Assembly (NCBI RefSeq): GCF_004120195.1
Contig: NZ_SCHN01000005.1
Span: 186,001-250,000, forward strand
DNA length: 64,000 nucleotides
From: Enterovibrio baiacu
GTDB lineage: Bacteria > Pseudomonadota > Gammaproteobacteria > Enterobacterales > Vibrionaceae
Direction of reading: 5' to 3'
The notes beneath the pieces are model-generated. The model saw only the letters and a list, made by a program, of their open reading frames with translations. It ran no database searches and had not been told where the DNA came from. Each line of letters begins with the position of its first letter. The first letter of the stretch is position 1. This document shows positions 36,545-45,397 of this stretch, piece after piece. The position numbers and the translations under genes are program-made.

Positions 36545-38062
36545 ATGGGTGCAGTCAATCTTCATCATCACAACTCGAAAGCAAACAATGCTGTTCTTTC
36601 GGTACTGGACGACACGCGTCTGTTTCGACAGCTCGCATACATCAATGGCAAGTGGGTTGCGGGTAACAAAGACACCGCTGTCATCAACCCAGCAGATGAC
36701 AAAGTGCTCGGCTATGTGACGGACCTGAAAAAGTCGCAGATCGACAGTGCCATTAATGCAGCGAATCGCGCCTTTCCCGCATGGCGAGCATTGTCTGCAG
36801 AACAACGCGCAGAGCGTTTGATGGCCTGGAACGATTTGATCCTCGAAAACAAAGAAGATCTCTCCAAGCTAATGGTGCTCGAACAAGGCAAAACGCTCAA
36901 CGAAGCGCGCGGAGAGATCGATTACGGTGCGTCCTTCATTCGTTGGTTTGCCGAAGAATCTCGCCGCGCCTATGGCGACACCCTGCCAAGCCATATACCT
37001 AACGCGCAACTCGCGACACTTCGAGAACCCATTGGTGTCGCCGCGCTGATTACGCCGTGGAATTTCCCCAACGCCATGATCACGCGAAAAGCAGCGGCGG
37101 CATTAGCCATTGGCTGCACCGTGATAGTGAAACCCGCTAACGAAACGCCCTTTTCTGCCCTCGCGTTGGCAGAACTCGCTGAACGTGCGGGCATTCCCGC
37201 GGGTGTATTCAACGTGGTTACCGGCGATCCTGAAATGATATCCGCAGTGTTGTGCAATGCTGACGTGGTGAAGGCGCTGTCTTTTACAGGTTCCACACGG
37301 GTTGGAAAAATCCTGCTCGAACAATGTGCCAGTACCGTCAAAAAGTGCTCGATGGAACTTGGAGGAAACGCCCCCTTTATCGTGCTTCCAGATATGGATA
37401 TCAAAGAGGCCGCCAAAGCCGCGGTGGATGCCAAGTTTCAGACGTCAGGGCAAGACTGTTTGGCGGCAAACCGTATTTTTGTTCCCCGCGATAAATACGC
37501 GGAATTTACCGACGCCTTCGCCAACGAAATGCAGACCCTCAAGGTGGGCAACGGCATGAACGCGACCACGGACATTGGCCCACTGATCAACCGCAAGGCG
37601 GTCGAAAAAGCACAAATGCTCGTCGATGATGCGCTCGACAAAGGCGCGACCTTAATTGCAGGCAACCAGAAGAAAGCATCCGGCAAAAACTTCTTTTATC
37701 CTGTCATGCTCACCAATGTCACACCAGACATGGCGGTGTATCGCGAAGAGAATTTTTGCCCTGTTGCCGGCGTGTTGCCCTACGACAACTTGGATGAGCT
37801 ACTCATTGCTGCCAACGACACAGAATACGGGCTCGCCGCCTATGTCTACGGCCATGACATTCGCAACATTTGGAAGCTCATGCGTGGTTTGGAGTTCGGC
37901 ATGGTCAGCGTCAACAGCGTGAAAATGACAGGCCATCCCATCCCTTTCGGCGGCATGAAGCAATCTGGCCTTGGCCGAGAAGGCAGCCGACACGGCTTCG
38001 ATGAATACAGCGAAATCAAATATTACTGCCTCGGCGGGCTCGATACCGCCAGTGGCTGCTAA
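36545..38062 (+). CDS. NAD(P)-dependent aldehyde dehydrogenase (GabD/DoeC-like)
   Basis: The 505-residue enzyme has the succinate-semialdehyde dehydrogenase pattern: TPWNFPNAMITRKAAAALA, VKPANETPFSALALAELA, FTGSTRVGKILLEQCA, catalytic glutamate in MELGGNAPFIV and catalytic cysteine in QTSGQDCLAANRI. It ends GGMKQSGLGREGS. GGGAGGCGC precedes the ATG. It is followed by a class III aminotransferase. In ectoine catabolism an aldehyde dehydrogenase of this type (DoeC) oxidises aspartate semialdehyde to aspartate; succinate semialdehyde is the main alternative. Choice between the two is by context only. Confidence 0.88.
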   Translation: MGAVNLHHHNSKANNAVLSVLDDTRLFRQLAYINGKWVAGNKDTAVINPADDKVLGYVTDLKKSQIDSAINAANRAFPAWRALSAEQRAERLMAWNDLILENKEDLSKLMVLEQGKTLNEARGEIDYGASFIRWFAEESRRAYGDTLPSHIPNAQLATLREPIGVAALITPWNFPNAMITRKAAAALAIGCTVIVKPANETPFSALALAELAERAGIPAGVFNVVTGDPEMISAVLCNADVVKALSFTGSTRVGKILLEQCASTVKKCSMELGGNAPFIVLPDMDIKEAAKAAVDAKFQTSGQDCLAANRIFVPRDKYAEFTDAFANEMQTLKVGNGMNATTDIGPLINRKAVEKAQMLVDDALDKGATLIAGNQKKASGKNFFYPVMLTNVTPDMAVYREENFCPVAGVLPYDNLDELLIAANDTEYGLAAYVYGHDIRNIWKLMRGLEFGMVSVNSVKMTGHPIPFGGMKQSGLGREGSRHGFDEYSEIKYYCLGGLDTASGC

Positions 38063-38129
38063 ATCCACTCTGAACCCATTTAACGATTAAACGTTGAAGG
38101 CCAGTTTAGGGCCTTTCAAGGAGCGAACC

Positions 38130-39539
38130 ATGAAGAATATCGACACCAAAGCACTGCTCGAGATCGACCGCCAAAACGTGTTTCACGCCTCAACCCATTT
38201 GCAGCAGTATGCAAATGGCGATCTCCCCGGTCGCATCATCACCAGCGCGAGCGGAATTCGAATCAAAGATTCAGAAGGCATAGAACTGGTCGATGCATTT
38301 GCGGGGCTATATTGCGTCAATATCGGCTATGGCCGTCAAGAAATGGCAGAGGCGATCTACGAACAAGCGAAACAACTCGCCTACTACCACACCTATGTTG
38401 GGCACACCAACGAAGCCCTGATCACCTTGTCTGAACGCATCATAAAAATGGCACCGCAAGGCATGAGCAAAGTGTATTACGGCATGTCAGGCAGTGATGC
38501 CAACGAAACCCAGCTCAAACTCGTCTGGTATTACAACAACGCCCGTGGCTTGACGCAGAAGAAGAAAATCATCTCTCGTGATCGGGGTTATCACGGTTCA
38601 AGCATTGCATCAGGTTCAATGACGGGTTTGCCGCTGTTCCATGCGCACTTCGATCTCCCTTTAGAGCGCATTAAACACACCATGGCACCCTACTACTATC
38701 GCCGTGAAGACGACGGCATGACAGAACGCGAGTTCTCAGTCCACTGCGCGAATGAGCTGGAAAAAATGATCCTCGCTGAAGGGCCAGATACCGTGGCAGC
38801 CATGATTGGCGAGCCGGTCTTAGGCACAGGCGGTATCGTGCCACCACCAGAAGGCTATTGGCAGGAAGTCCGCAAGGTGCTCGACAAGTACGACATCCTA
38901 TTAATTGCCGATGAAGTGGTATGTGGGTTCGGTCGCTTGGGTTCTGACTTTGGTTCCATCATGTACGACATGAAACCGGATTTAATGACAGTCGCGAAGG
39001 GCCTCACATCGGCTTACCAACCCCTATCCGGTGTGATTGTCGGCGAACGCGTGTGGAAAGTGCTGGAAGACGGCACAGATCAGTGGGGAGCAATCGGTCA
39101 CGGCTATACCTATTCAGGTCACCCACTGGGGGCTGCTGCCGCGTTGTGTAATCTGGATATTATCGAGCGAGAAAACCTCACCGCAAACGCAAGAGACACA
39201 GGCGCGTATTTCCAACAACAAATGCAAGCCACCTTCGCCAATCATCCCTTGGTCGGTGACAGCCGCGGCATTGGCTTGTTGCACGCCTTGGAGTTCTCGC
39301 CAGACAAACAGCGCCGAACCCACTTTGACCCGAACTTAAAGATCGGCCCTCAAATTGCCGCAGCCTGTTTGGAAGAAGGCCTCATCGCCCGCGCCATGCC
39401 CCACGGCGATATCCTCGGCTTTGCTCCACCGCTCGTGGTATCAAACGCGGACGTTGATGACATCGTCGATCGCGCTAAACGTGCTATCGACAAAGTCACC
39501 GATAAATTGGTGCACAGCGGGAATTGGAAGGCGGCGTAA
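38130..39539 (+). CDS. Class III PLP aminotransferase (DoeD/GABA transaminase-like)
   Basis: The 469-residue product is a class III (omega) aminotransferase: VDAFAGLYCVNIGYGRQEMAEA, YGMSGSDANETQLKLVWYY, DRGYHGSSIASGSMTGL, GEPVLGTGGIVPPPEGYWQEV, IADEVVCGFGRLG and the PLP lysine in LMTVAKGLTSAYQPLSGV. ATG 38130 has AAGGAGCG upstream. With the preceding aldehyde dehydrogenase it forms an aminotransferase-dehydrogenase pair. Given doeAB nearby, transamination of L-2,4-diaminobutyrate to aspartate semialdehyde (DoeD) is the favoured role. GABA, putrescine or beta-alanine are alternatives. Confidence 0.87.
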   Translation: MKNIDTKALLEIDRQNVFHASTHLQQYANGDLPGRIITSASGIRIKDSEGIELVDAFAGLYCVNIGYGRQEMAEAIYEQAKQLAYYHTYVGHTNEALITLSERIIKMAPQGMSKVYYGMSGSDANETQLKLVWYYNNARGLTQKKKIISRDRGYHGSSIASGSMTGLPLFHAHFDLPLERIKHTMAPYYYRREDDGMTEREFSVHCANELEKMILAEGPDTVAAMIGEPVLGTGGIVPPPEGYWQEVRKVLDKYDILLIADEVVCGFGRLGSDFGSIMYDMKPDLMTVAKGLTSAYQPLSGVIVGERVWKVLEDGTDQWGAIGHGYTYSGHPLGAAAALCNLDIIERENLTANARDTGAYFQQQMQATFANHPLVGDSRGIGLLHALEFSPDKQRRTHFDPNLKIGPQIAAACLEEGLIARAMPHGDILGFAPPLVVSNADVDDIVDRAKRAIDKVTDKLVHSGNWKAA

Positions 39540-39583
39540 CAGGAATAGCCTCAAGCACATCCGTTAGTTTAAGAAATGCAAAC

Positions 39584-39632
39584 AAACGACACGCTAAACT
39601 GGGTAAAATTTGGTTTAGCGTGTCGTTTACCG
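39584..39632. terminator. Bidirectional terminator between aminotransferase and lysR
   Basis: A perfect 16-bp inverted repeat (39584-39599 with 39613-39628; arms begin AAACGACACGCT) has a 13-nt loop and T-rich ends on both strands. It sits exactly between the two converging genes. Confidence 0.85.
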
Positions 39633-40598
39633 TCAAAGCAACACACTCTTATCCAGCATCCCTTTATCAACGAGATGACTCAGCACTTCAGCGGTCTTCT
39701 TTTTCAGCATATCGCGCAGCAATCGGGCTGCGGGGGTGATGGATTGACGGCTTGGGAAGATGAGCCATAACTCTGTGGGTTTGAGTTCGAAATCAGGGAG
39801 AAGACGAACCACGCGGTCATTCAGCAGATCGTCAGACATGTCTAAGCCGGATTTTGACGCAATACCCTGCCCCGCGACGCACCAACGTCTTACCAAATCA
39901 CCGTCGTTAGACGCTCGGTTTGCACTGACTTTGATTTTGAAATCCGTGCCGTCTTTCGAAAACTCCCACACGTCATGAATAATGTCAGAGAGCTGATAGA
40001 CCAAGCCGTTGTGACACGTTAAATCGTGAGGGTGTAACAGTTCGCCGTGCTTGTCGATATATTCCTGCGTTGCACAGACGAAACGCGGGACATTGCAGAT
40101 CTTGAAGCCGTAGATATTGGCGTCGGTTGGTGAGCCATAACGCAGCGCCATATCAACGGAATCACGGTAAAAGTCGATGTTGCTATCACTGATATGAGTG
40201 CGCAAAGACACCTTGGGATATTCCGCCAAGAACTCATCAATCCAAGGCAGCACGATATTGCGGCCTAAATCTGAAGACACAGCAAGCCTCAACTCCCCAT
40301 CAACAATATCGAGATCGTCTTTCATGTTTTGCTTCGCGCTTTCTAACATGCTCAAAGCTTGTTCGCACTGCGGGATGTAACGCTCCCCTGCACTAGAAAG
40401 GCGTAGCTGGCGGGTGGTACGAATAAATAACTCAACACCAAGCGCAGCCTCGACACGTTTTAACGCGGCACTGGCGGTTGCGGTGCGCATATCTAGGTTC
40501 GTTGCGGCAGCCGTGATGCTGCGAAACTCCGCAACTTTAAGTACGACTTGAAGATCTTCGAGCAGCATATTATCAAATAATTTTTGAGAATGATTCAA
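39633..40598 (-). CDS. LysR family transcriptional regulator
   Basis: The 321-residue product has an N-terminal helix-turn-helix (LLEDLQVVLKVAEFRSITAAATNLDMRTATASAALKRVE pattern, residues ~11-65) and a periplasmic-binding-like effector domain. The alanine-rich recognition stretch is unusual but within the family. It may start at ATG 40598 or ten residues later at 40568. It is divergent from the ADH gene at 40754, which is the likeliest target. It also ends the amino acid block, so a role at the doe genes (T-N11-A site before doeA) is possible. Confidence 0.9.
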   Translation of the reverse strand: MNHSQKLFDNMLLEDLQVVLKVAEFRSITAAATNLDMRTATASAALKRVEAALGVELFIRTTRQLRLSSAGERYIPQCEQALSMLESAKQNMKDDLDIVDGELRLAVSSDLGRNIVLPWIDEFLAEYPKVSLRTHISDSNIDFYRDSVDMALRYGSPTDANIYGFKICNVPRFVCATQEYIDKHGELLHPHDLTCHNGLVYQLSDIIHDVWEFSKDGTDFKIKVSANRASNDGDLVRRWCVAGQGIASKSGLDMSDDLLNDRVVRLLPDFELKPTELWLIFPSRQSITPAARLLRDMLKKKTAEVLSHLVDKGMLDKSVLL

Positions 40599-40753
40599 AC
40601 ATTCTACTGTTCAAAGCTTACCTATCAACCCCTATTATTCATTTCAACAGAGCATGACGTAACGCCAACGCTCGATGTTAATGCACATTATTGTCATCGC
40701 GGCATGACGCATAACGATGCGAACGAATAAGCGCACGAAAAAGGACACACATC

Positions 40754-41779
40754 ATGAAAGCCATTGGTTACACGCAATCACTTCCAATCACTGACGCAGC
40801 ATCGCTTGTTGATATCGAACTGCCGCAACCTATCGCAACGGGTCACGACATTTTGGTGAAAATCAAAGCCATCGCGGTGAATCCTGTGGATTACAAAATC
40901 CGCCAAAATGTGGCAGCAGAAGGTGTCCAACACAAAGTTATCGGGTGGGATGCGGTCGGTGAAGTCGTCGCAACGGGTGAAGCTGCCACATTGTTCGCAC
41001 CGGGTGATACCGTTTTCTATGCGGGCGATTTGACGCGCCAAGGCAGCAATGCTGAATTCCAATTGGTTGATGAACGCATTGTTGGACGCAAGCCAAAAAG
41101 CTTATCTGATGCGGAAGCGGCGGCACTGCCCCTAACCTCTATCACCGCGTGGGAGCTTCTGTTTGAACATCTTGGTTTGCAGCAACAAGCGCCAGAATCT
41201 AACGACAAGTCGAATGACATTTTGTTGGTTGTGGGTGCCGCAGGCGGTGTGGGTTCGATTTTGGTTCAGCTTGCAAAAACGCTTACCGGCGCAACCATCA
41301 TTGCTACCGCTTCACGCGAAAGCTCACAAGCTTGGGTGAAAAAGCTAGGTGCCGACCATGTTGTTGACCATACCAATGATCTTGCGCCACAGATTGAAGC
41401 GCTCGGCATTGGCCAAGTCACGCATGTTGCTAGTTTGAACAGCACAGAAGCGTATTTTGAAACATATACGCAGATTTTGGCCCCGTTCGGCAAAATTGGT
41501 TTGATTGATGATCCGAAAAACATCGACGCTTCTAAAATCAAAATCAAAAGCCTGTCGCTTCATTGGGAATTTATGTTTGCACGCTCAATGTTCAACGCCG
41601 CAGACATGAACGAGCAAGGTAAATTGCTGACACGCGTTTCTGATTTAGTCGACCGCGGTTTCATTCAAACCACCGCAGGGAAAAACTTGGGCACCATTAG
41701 TGCGGCGAACTTGCGCGAAGCACATGCCGAACTCGAATCTGGCAAGTCGATCGGCAAAATCGTCCTCGAAGGGTTTTGA
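40754..41779 (+). CDS. Zinc-binding-type alcohol dehydrogenase/quinone oxidoreductase (MDR family)
   Basis: The 341-residue product is a medium-chain dehydrogenase/reductase of the quinone oxidoreductase (ZADH1-like) branch. It has IKAIAVNPVDYKIRQ, GWDAVGEVVATG, ALPLTSITAWELL and the NADPH motif VVGAAGGVGSILVQLAK. The catalytic-zinc cysteine and histidine of true alcohol dehydrogenases are missing, so reduction of quinones or enones with NADPH is expected. AAGGACAC precedes the ATG. It is divergent from lysR and upstream of a small monooxygenase, a common pairing in quinone stress units. Confidence 0.9.
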   Translation: MKAIGYTQSLPITDAASLVDIELPQPIATGHDILVKIKAIAVNPVDYKIRQNVAAEGVQHKVIGWDAVGEVVATGEAATLFAPGDTVFYAGDLTRQGSNAEFQLVDERIVGRKPKSLSDAEAAALPLTSITAWELLFEHLGLQQQAPESNDKSNDILLVVGAAGGVGSILVQLAKTLTGATIIATASRESSQAWVKKLGADHVVDHTNDLAPQIEALGIGQVTHVASLNSTEAYFETYTQILAPFGKIGLIDDPKNIDASKIKIKSLSLHWEFMFARSMFNAADMNEQGKLLTRVSDLVDRGFIQTTAGKNLGTISAANLREAHAELESGKSIGKIVLEGF

Positions 41780-41790
41780 ACCCAAATAAC

Positions 41791-41826
41791 AATAACGTGT
41801 TGAAGAACCAATAATATGTTGAAGAA
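41791..41826. repeat. Two 17-bp direct repeats after the ADH gene
   Basis: AATAACGTGTTGAAGAA (41791-41807) and AATAATATGTTGAAGAA (41810-41826) differ at two bases and are 19 bp apart. They lie 11 bp after the ADH stop and 113 bp before the next gene. No role is evident. Confidence 0.6.
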
Positions 41827-41938
41827 ACAAGCGAATTCGCGATTTCTGATTCAATATAAATGTTTCGCTTCTCTGCTTGTGTTTCTTTGTTTTGCATAGC
41901 GTGCAAGTAGAGCGCATTAAACCTAAAAGGAATGGATC

Positions 41939-42229
41939 ATGACTAAACTCACCATTGTTGCTGACATCGTCGCCAACGAAGACAGCGTTGAATTTGTGAA
42001 AGAAGAACTGTTGAAACTGATTGAAATCACCCGCGGTGAAGAAGGTTGCTTGCAGTACGATTTACATCAAGACAACGATAACCCAGCACACTTCCTGTTT
42101 TTCGAGAACTGGGTGAGTCGCGAACTTTGGCAAGACCACATGGGCGGACAGCACCTCGCGGATTATTTAGAAGCGACGGAAGGCAAAGTAGCCAGTTTCG
42201 CGGTCAGTGAAATGTCTGTGATTGGTTAA
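41939..42229 (+). CDS. Antibiotic biosynthesis monooxygenase (ABM/YgiN-like) protein
   Basis: The 96-residue product is a dimeric alpha-beta barrel protein: TRGEEGCLQYDLHQDNDNPAHFLFFENWVSRELWQDH is the family core, with the conserved His and Trp residues. Homologues such as YgiN oxidise quinols or act on aromatic polyketides. AAAAGGAATGG lies upstream. Its position behind a quinone-oxidoreductase-like gene suggests a quinone redox role. Confidence 0.88.
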   Translation: MTKLTIVADIVANEDSVEFVKEELLKLIEITRGEEGCLQYDLHQDNDNPAHFLFFENWVSRELWQDHMGGQHLADYLEATEGKVASFAVSEMSVIG

Positions 42230-42263
42230 ACGCATTGTCGTTGTTGCCTAAATAGAGAGAAAC

Positions 42264-42300
42264 AAAAAAGAGAGGATCGAACAAAGATCCTCTCTTTTCA
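42264..42300. terminator. Terminator after the ABM gene
   Basis: A perfect 13-bp stem AAAAGAGAGGATC/GATCCTCTCTTTT (42266-42278 with 42286-42298) has a 7-nt loop. It separates the ABM gene from the thioredoxin-like gene, both on the plus strand. Confidence 0.9.
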
Positions 42301-42341
42301 CCCTTTCCTTTCGCATCCGTTAAGCCATTAAGGAACCAAGC

Positions 42342-42887
42342 ATGCTACTTGATACCCCTATTTGTGATTTTGGCTGGAAAGCGCCCGAATTCACATTGAA
42401 AGACCCAGATGGAAACAGCTTCACCATGAGCGAACACCTTGGCGAGAAGGGTTTGTTGATCATGTTCATCTGTAACCATTGCCCGTATGTTCAGCGCATT
42501 AGCAAACGTCTGGCACAGGACACACAATCTTTGTTGGATGAAGGCATCAACGTATTGGCGGTGATGTCGAATGACTACCATCGCGTGCAATCAGATTCGC
42601 CTGAAAACATGAAGATTTTTGCATCCGAAAATGGTTTTAACTTCCCTTACTTGGTCGATGAAGATCAATCCGTAGGCAAAGCGTATGACGCTGTTTGCAC
42701 GCCGGACTTCTTTGGGTTTAATGCTGCGGGTGAGCTTCAATATCGAGGACGCTTAGACGATGCCAAAATGATGGTTGCGTCGAACCGAGTGCCTGAACTG
42801 ATTAATGCCATGCACATGATTGCGGAGACAGGCATTGGCCCGAAAACCCAATCACCCAGCATGGGCTGCTCGATCAAATGGCGATAA
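42342..42887 (+). CDS. Thioredoxin-like (AhpC/TSA-redoxin) family protein
   Basis: The 181-residue product has the redoxin fold with AAPEFTL-like KAPEFTLKDPDGN and the motif MFICNHCPYVQRI, a CxxC (CNHC) pair typical of a family close to peroxiredoxins and thiol-disulfide reductases. LVDEDQSVGKAYDAVCTPDFFGFN carries the cis-proline and a third cysteine. There is no signal peptide, so it is cytoplasmic. AAGGAACC precedes the ATG. The substrate is unknown. Confidence 0.87.
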   Translation: MLLDTPICDFGWKAPEFTLKDPDGNSFTMSEHLGEKGLLIMFICNHCPYVQRISKRLAQDTQSLLDEGINVLAVMSNDYHRVQSDSPENMKIFASENGFNFPYLVDEDQSVGKAYDAVCTPDFFGFNAAGELQYRGRLDDAKMMVASNRVPELINAMHMIAETGIGPKTQSPSMGCSIKWR

Positions 42888-43092
42888 CTAGCCGTTCTCA
42901 CGTAGCAACGTTCGCTAATACGCAATCTCCGTTTTAACACAAACGCATAAAGCGCCCACGGAAAGAAGGTTTCAGACTCGGCAAGACGAAAGTGAGAAGT
43001 GGTGGCGGGCGTTTTTCTCACTGGCGCGGCAATAAAAATTGCCACCCAAGAACAGTAATTCGCCCAGCATTAGACCTTTGTTTGGCAATGTG

Positions 43093-43479
43093 TTAATCCA
43101 AATCCTCGGTGCAATATTCCGTCCATGGCAACAGTTGCAAACGTGCCAGTGGAATCGGATCGCCCGTTTCAATACTCACGCCATATTGCCCAGTATCTAA
43201 TCGCGAGAAAGCACGGGAAATGTCATTAAGCAGCGCTTGATTTTGCGTAAGCTGCACCTCGGCGCGATTGGCCTCAGCGCGGTAAAACGAGGCTTCTACC
43301 GCATCTGCCAGTGAGCAATCTTCTTTGCGCGTGATTTCTTTTTCTAATCCCTCAGCTTGCTGCAGCAATTCATCTCGCTTCTCCAACAACTGCTGATAAA
43401 GGGCTGACAAATCTTGCTCAGAAAGTTCAGCGTCAGGGTGCGCAGATAGCGTGGGTTGACCGTCTATTCCATTCGTCAT
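43093..43479 (-). CDS. DksA/TraR-like protein lacking the zinc finger
   Basis: The 128-residue product (ATG 43479, AAGGAAAG upstream; an upstream frame is spurious) has a coiled-coil half and ends in DTGQYGVSIETGDPIPLARLQ followed by PWTEYC. This aligns with the DksA zinc-finger region GxYGxCxxCGxPI...RLxAxPxxxxCxxC, but three of the four cysteines are replaced. The fold may persist without zinc, as in zinc-independent DksA paralogues used under zinc limitation. The target would again be the RNA polymerase secondary channel. Function is inferred. Confidence 0.8.
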   Translation of the reverse strand: MTNGIDGQPTLSAHPDAELSEQDLSALYQQLLEKRDELLQQAEGLEKEITRKEDCSLADAVEASFYRAEANRAEVQLTQNQALLNDISRAFSRLDTGQYGVSIETGDPIPLARLQLLPWTEYCTEDLD

Positions 43480-43724
43480 TTTGTCTTTCCTTACAAGGAA
43501 AAGCTTACGCTTACATTTCATTATCCTAACCCCAAGCCCGCTAGAGATGAATAACTCAGGTTGTTTGAGTAAATGTGTAAACAATGTTAAACACCCGCCT
43601 TTCGCAAATACCCCTCCAATCCTCGACTTTGTTCTCCAATATCCACATCCTTACTTCACGCATTCGCTAAAGAACGCACACAGAGAAGTACGCACCACCT
43701 AGACACGGAAAAAGGAGGATTGAA

Positions 43725-44333
43725 ATGGATCAGAACCACAACGTGAAAGAAAACTTGCTCGCGCTTATCTTGGGCAGCGCCTTGGTTTCACTCGGGGTTA
43801 TTTTCTTCAATAGCGTTGGATTGTTGGCGGGTGGCACAGCGGGATTAGCCATCTTCCTGACGAAGATAAGCGATTTTAGTTTTGGCCAAGTGTTCTTCGT
43901 CCTCAATCTTCCTTTTTATGTGCTATCCGTTATGCGTATGGGGTGGCGCTTTACCATCAACACTTTCATCGCGGTGACCATTGTTTCTCTTGCGGTTGAC
44001 CATCTTCACCATGTGTTGGAAATCGCGCGGATCGATCCTGTCTATGCCGCCTTGTTCGGCGGTGGTTTGATTGGCACAGGCATGTTGGTTATCTTCCGAC
44101 ACAAAATGAGCCTAGGCGGGTTTAATATTCTCGCGCTGTTCTTGCAAGATCGCTTTGGTTTGCGCGCAGGCTATGTGCAGATGGGCTTAGACTGTTGCAT
44201 TGTTCTGATGTCGATTTTTGTGGTGGATATGAAGATCCTCGGCCTGTCGATTTTGGGTGCGATCACGGTGAATTTGATTCTGGCTCTGAACCACAAACCC
44301 GGCCGCTACCAACCCAATGTGCCCGCTACATAA
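43725..44333 (+). CDS. YitT family inner-membrane protein
   Basis: The 202-residue product has five predicted membrane segments. Conserved YitT features include GSALVSLGVIFFNSVGLLAGGTAGLAI, FVLNLPFYVLS and GGGLIGTGMLVIFRHKMSLGGFNILAL. The C-terminal DUF2179 found in longer relatives is absent. The molecular role of the family is not settled. AGGAGG lies before the ATG; a strong terminator follows. Confidence 0.88.
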   Translation: MDQNHNVKENLLALILGSALVSLGVIFFNSVGLLAGGTAGLAIFLTKISDFSFGQVFFVLNLPFYVLSVMRMGWRFTINTFIAVTIVSLAVDHLHHVLEIARIDPVYAALFGGGLIGTGMLVIFRHKMSLGGFNILALFLQDRFGLRAGYVQMGLDCCIVLMSIFVVDMKILGLSILGAITVNLILALNHKPGRYQPNVPAT

Positions 44334-44360
44334 TATGACGACATGCCACCTGTCAGACAA

Positions 44361-44400
44361 AAGAATGGGGCGCTCTTAATGCGCCCCATTCTTCGTTTTG
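44361..44400. terminator. Bidirectional terminator between yitT-like and araC genes
   Basis: A perfect 13-bp stem AAGAATGGGGCGC/GCGCCCCATTCTT (44361-44373 with 44381-44393) has a 7-nt loop and T-rich flank, between converging genes. Confidence 0.9.
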
Positions 44401-44417
44401 ATCGTACTACATTACGT

Positions 44418-45287
44418 TCAGAAGAAGCTGATCGGCAGATAGAAATCCAACTCAAACCGCTCGTCGGCTTTTAAAAAATGGTTCTCATGATAATGCACGT
44501 AAGCTGGCGTTGAGCGCAGCTTAAATCCAGATGCGGGCAGCCACTTTTCTAACACCATGCTGATTTGTGGTAGCAATTCGCCATAAACCCCCGTTAGACG
44601 AAACACCGCATGCAAACCGCCGGGGATCACCAATTGATTCACCACGCCGCGCAACTTAATGGGTTTGTCGATACCAATGCAGGCAACGTAGCGACATTTG
44701 TCCAACTCGACCCACGCAGGGTTTGAGTGATGCAACCCGAATTGCGTTTCAAACGGACGCCCTTCTGCATTTGCCCATGCTTTTAAAATCAGCCACGCGT
44801 TAGAGATTGAACGGCTGTAACCCACGTGGCGCACATACGCTGCTAAACGTTCAGGCACCTCAACCACCTTAGGGTCTGGAATGCCGCGAGAAGCAACGCG
44901 CCTGTAGCCTTCAGCCACTTCAGGATCTTTAAGATACGGCTTCTCCGCCACTAGCAAATCATGCTTACGCCACTCCCCAGGGCTGCTGTGAAACGTCGCT
45001 TTAAACGCACGACTAAAAGATGACACAGAGCTGAATCCACAAGAGTTTGCGATGTCCAATACCGAGGCACGCGTATCAAACATCAATTGATTGGCCGCAT
45101 ATTCCATTCTTGTTCGTCGGATATATTGGTGAATAGATTCGCCCACCACGCTTTTAAAAATACGGTGGAAATGCTGCTCTGAGTAAGCTGCTACCTTGGC
45201 TAACTCCTTGGCAGACAGCTCTTTACTGATGTCCTTGTGAATGTGAAACAAAACATCATTGATACGGGAAATGTGTTGTTGGCTCAT
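44418..45287 (-). CDS. AraC family regulator with GyrI-like effector domain
   Basis: The 289-residue product has two helix-turn-helix motifs at the N-terminus (LSAKELAKVAAYSEQHFHRIFK and SVLDIANSCGFSSVSSFSRAFK, residues ~22-110). A GyrI-like/BacR-type effector domain (~125-289) follows with ERLAAYVRHVGYSRS and the closing YLPI. This layout is that of the Rob/SoxS-like regulators that sense small hydrophobic molecules. It is divergent from an aminotransferase gene, and paired direct repeats lie between them. Confidence 0.92.
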   Translation of the reverse strand: MSQQHISRINDVLFHIHKDISKELSAKELAKVAAYSEQHFHRIFKSVVGESIHQYIRRTRMEYAANQLMFDTRASVLDIANSCGFSSVSSFSRAFKATFHSSPGEWRKHDLLVAEKPYLKDPEVAEGYRRVASRGIPDPKVVEVPERLAAYVRHVGYSRSISNAWLILKAWANAEGRPFETQFGLHHSNPAWVELDKCRYVACIGIDKPIKLRGVVNQLVIPGGLHAVFRLTGVYGELLPQISMVLEKWLPASGFKLRSTPAYVHYHENHFLKADERFELDFYLPISFF

Positions 45288-45296
45288 TGTTTAAAA

Positions 45297-45333
45297 AGCA
45301 TAAATGGACATATTCAACAGCATAAATGGACAT
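45297..45333. promoter_or_regulatory. Paired direct repeats, likely AraC-type operator
   Basis: AGCATAAATGGACAT occurs twice, perfectly, at 45297-45311 and 45319-45333. The start-to-start distance is 22 bp, two helical turns. This is the normal geometry of AraC-family half-sites. It lies 9 bp before the araC start and 64 bp before the divergent aminotransferase. Confidence 0.75.
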
Positions 45334-45397
45334 TCCAAATTCGGCAATCCCATGTATTATTTTTTGATTACGTTTATTTGGTTGTTTAGGTAGTGCC

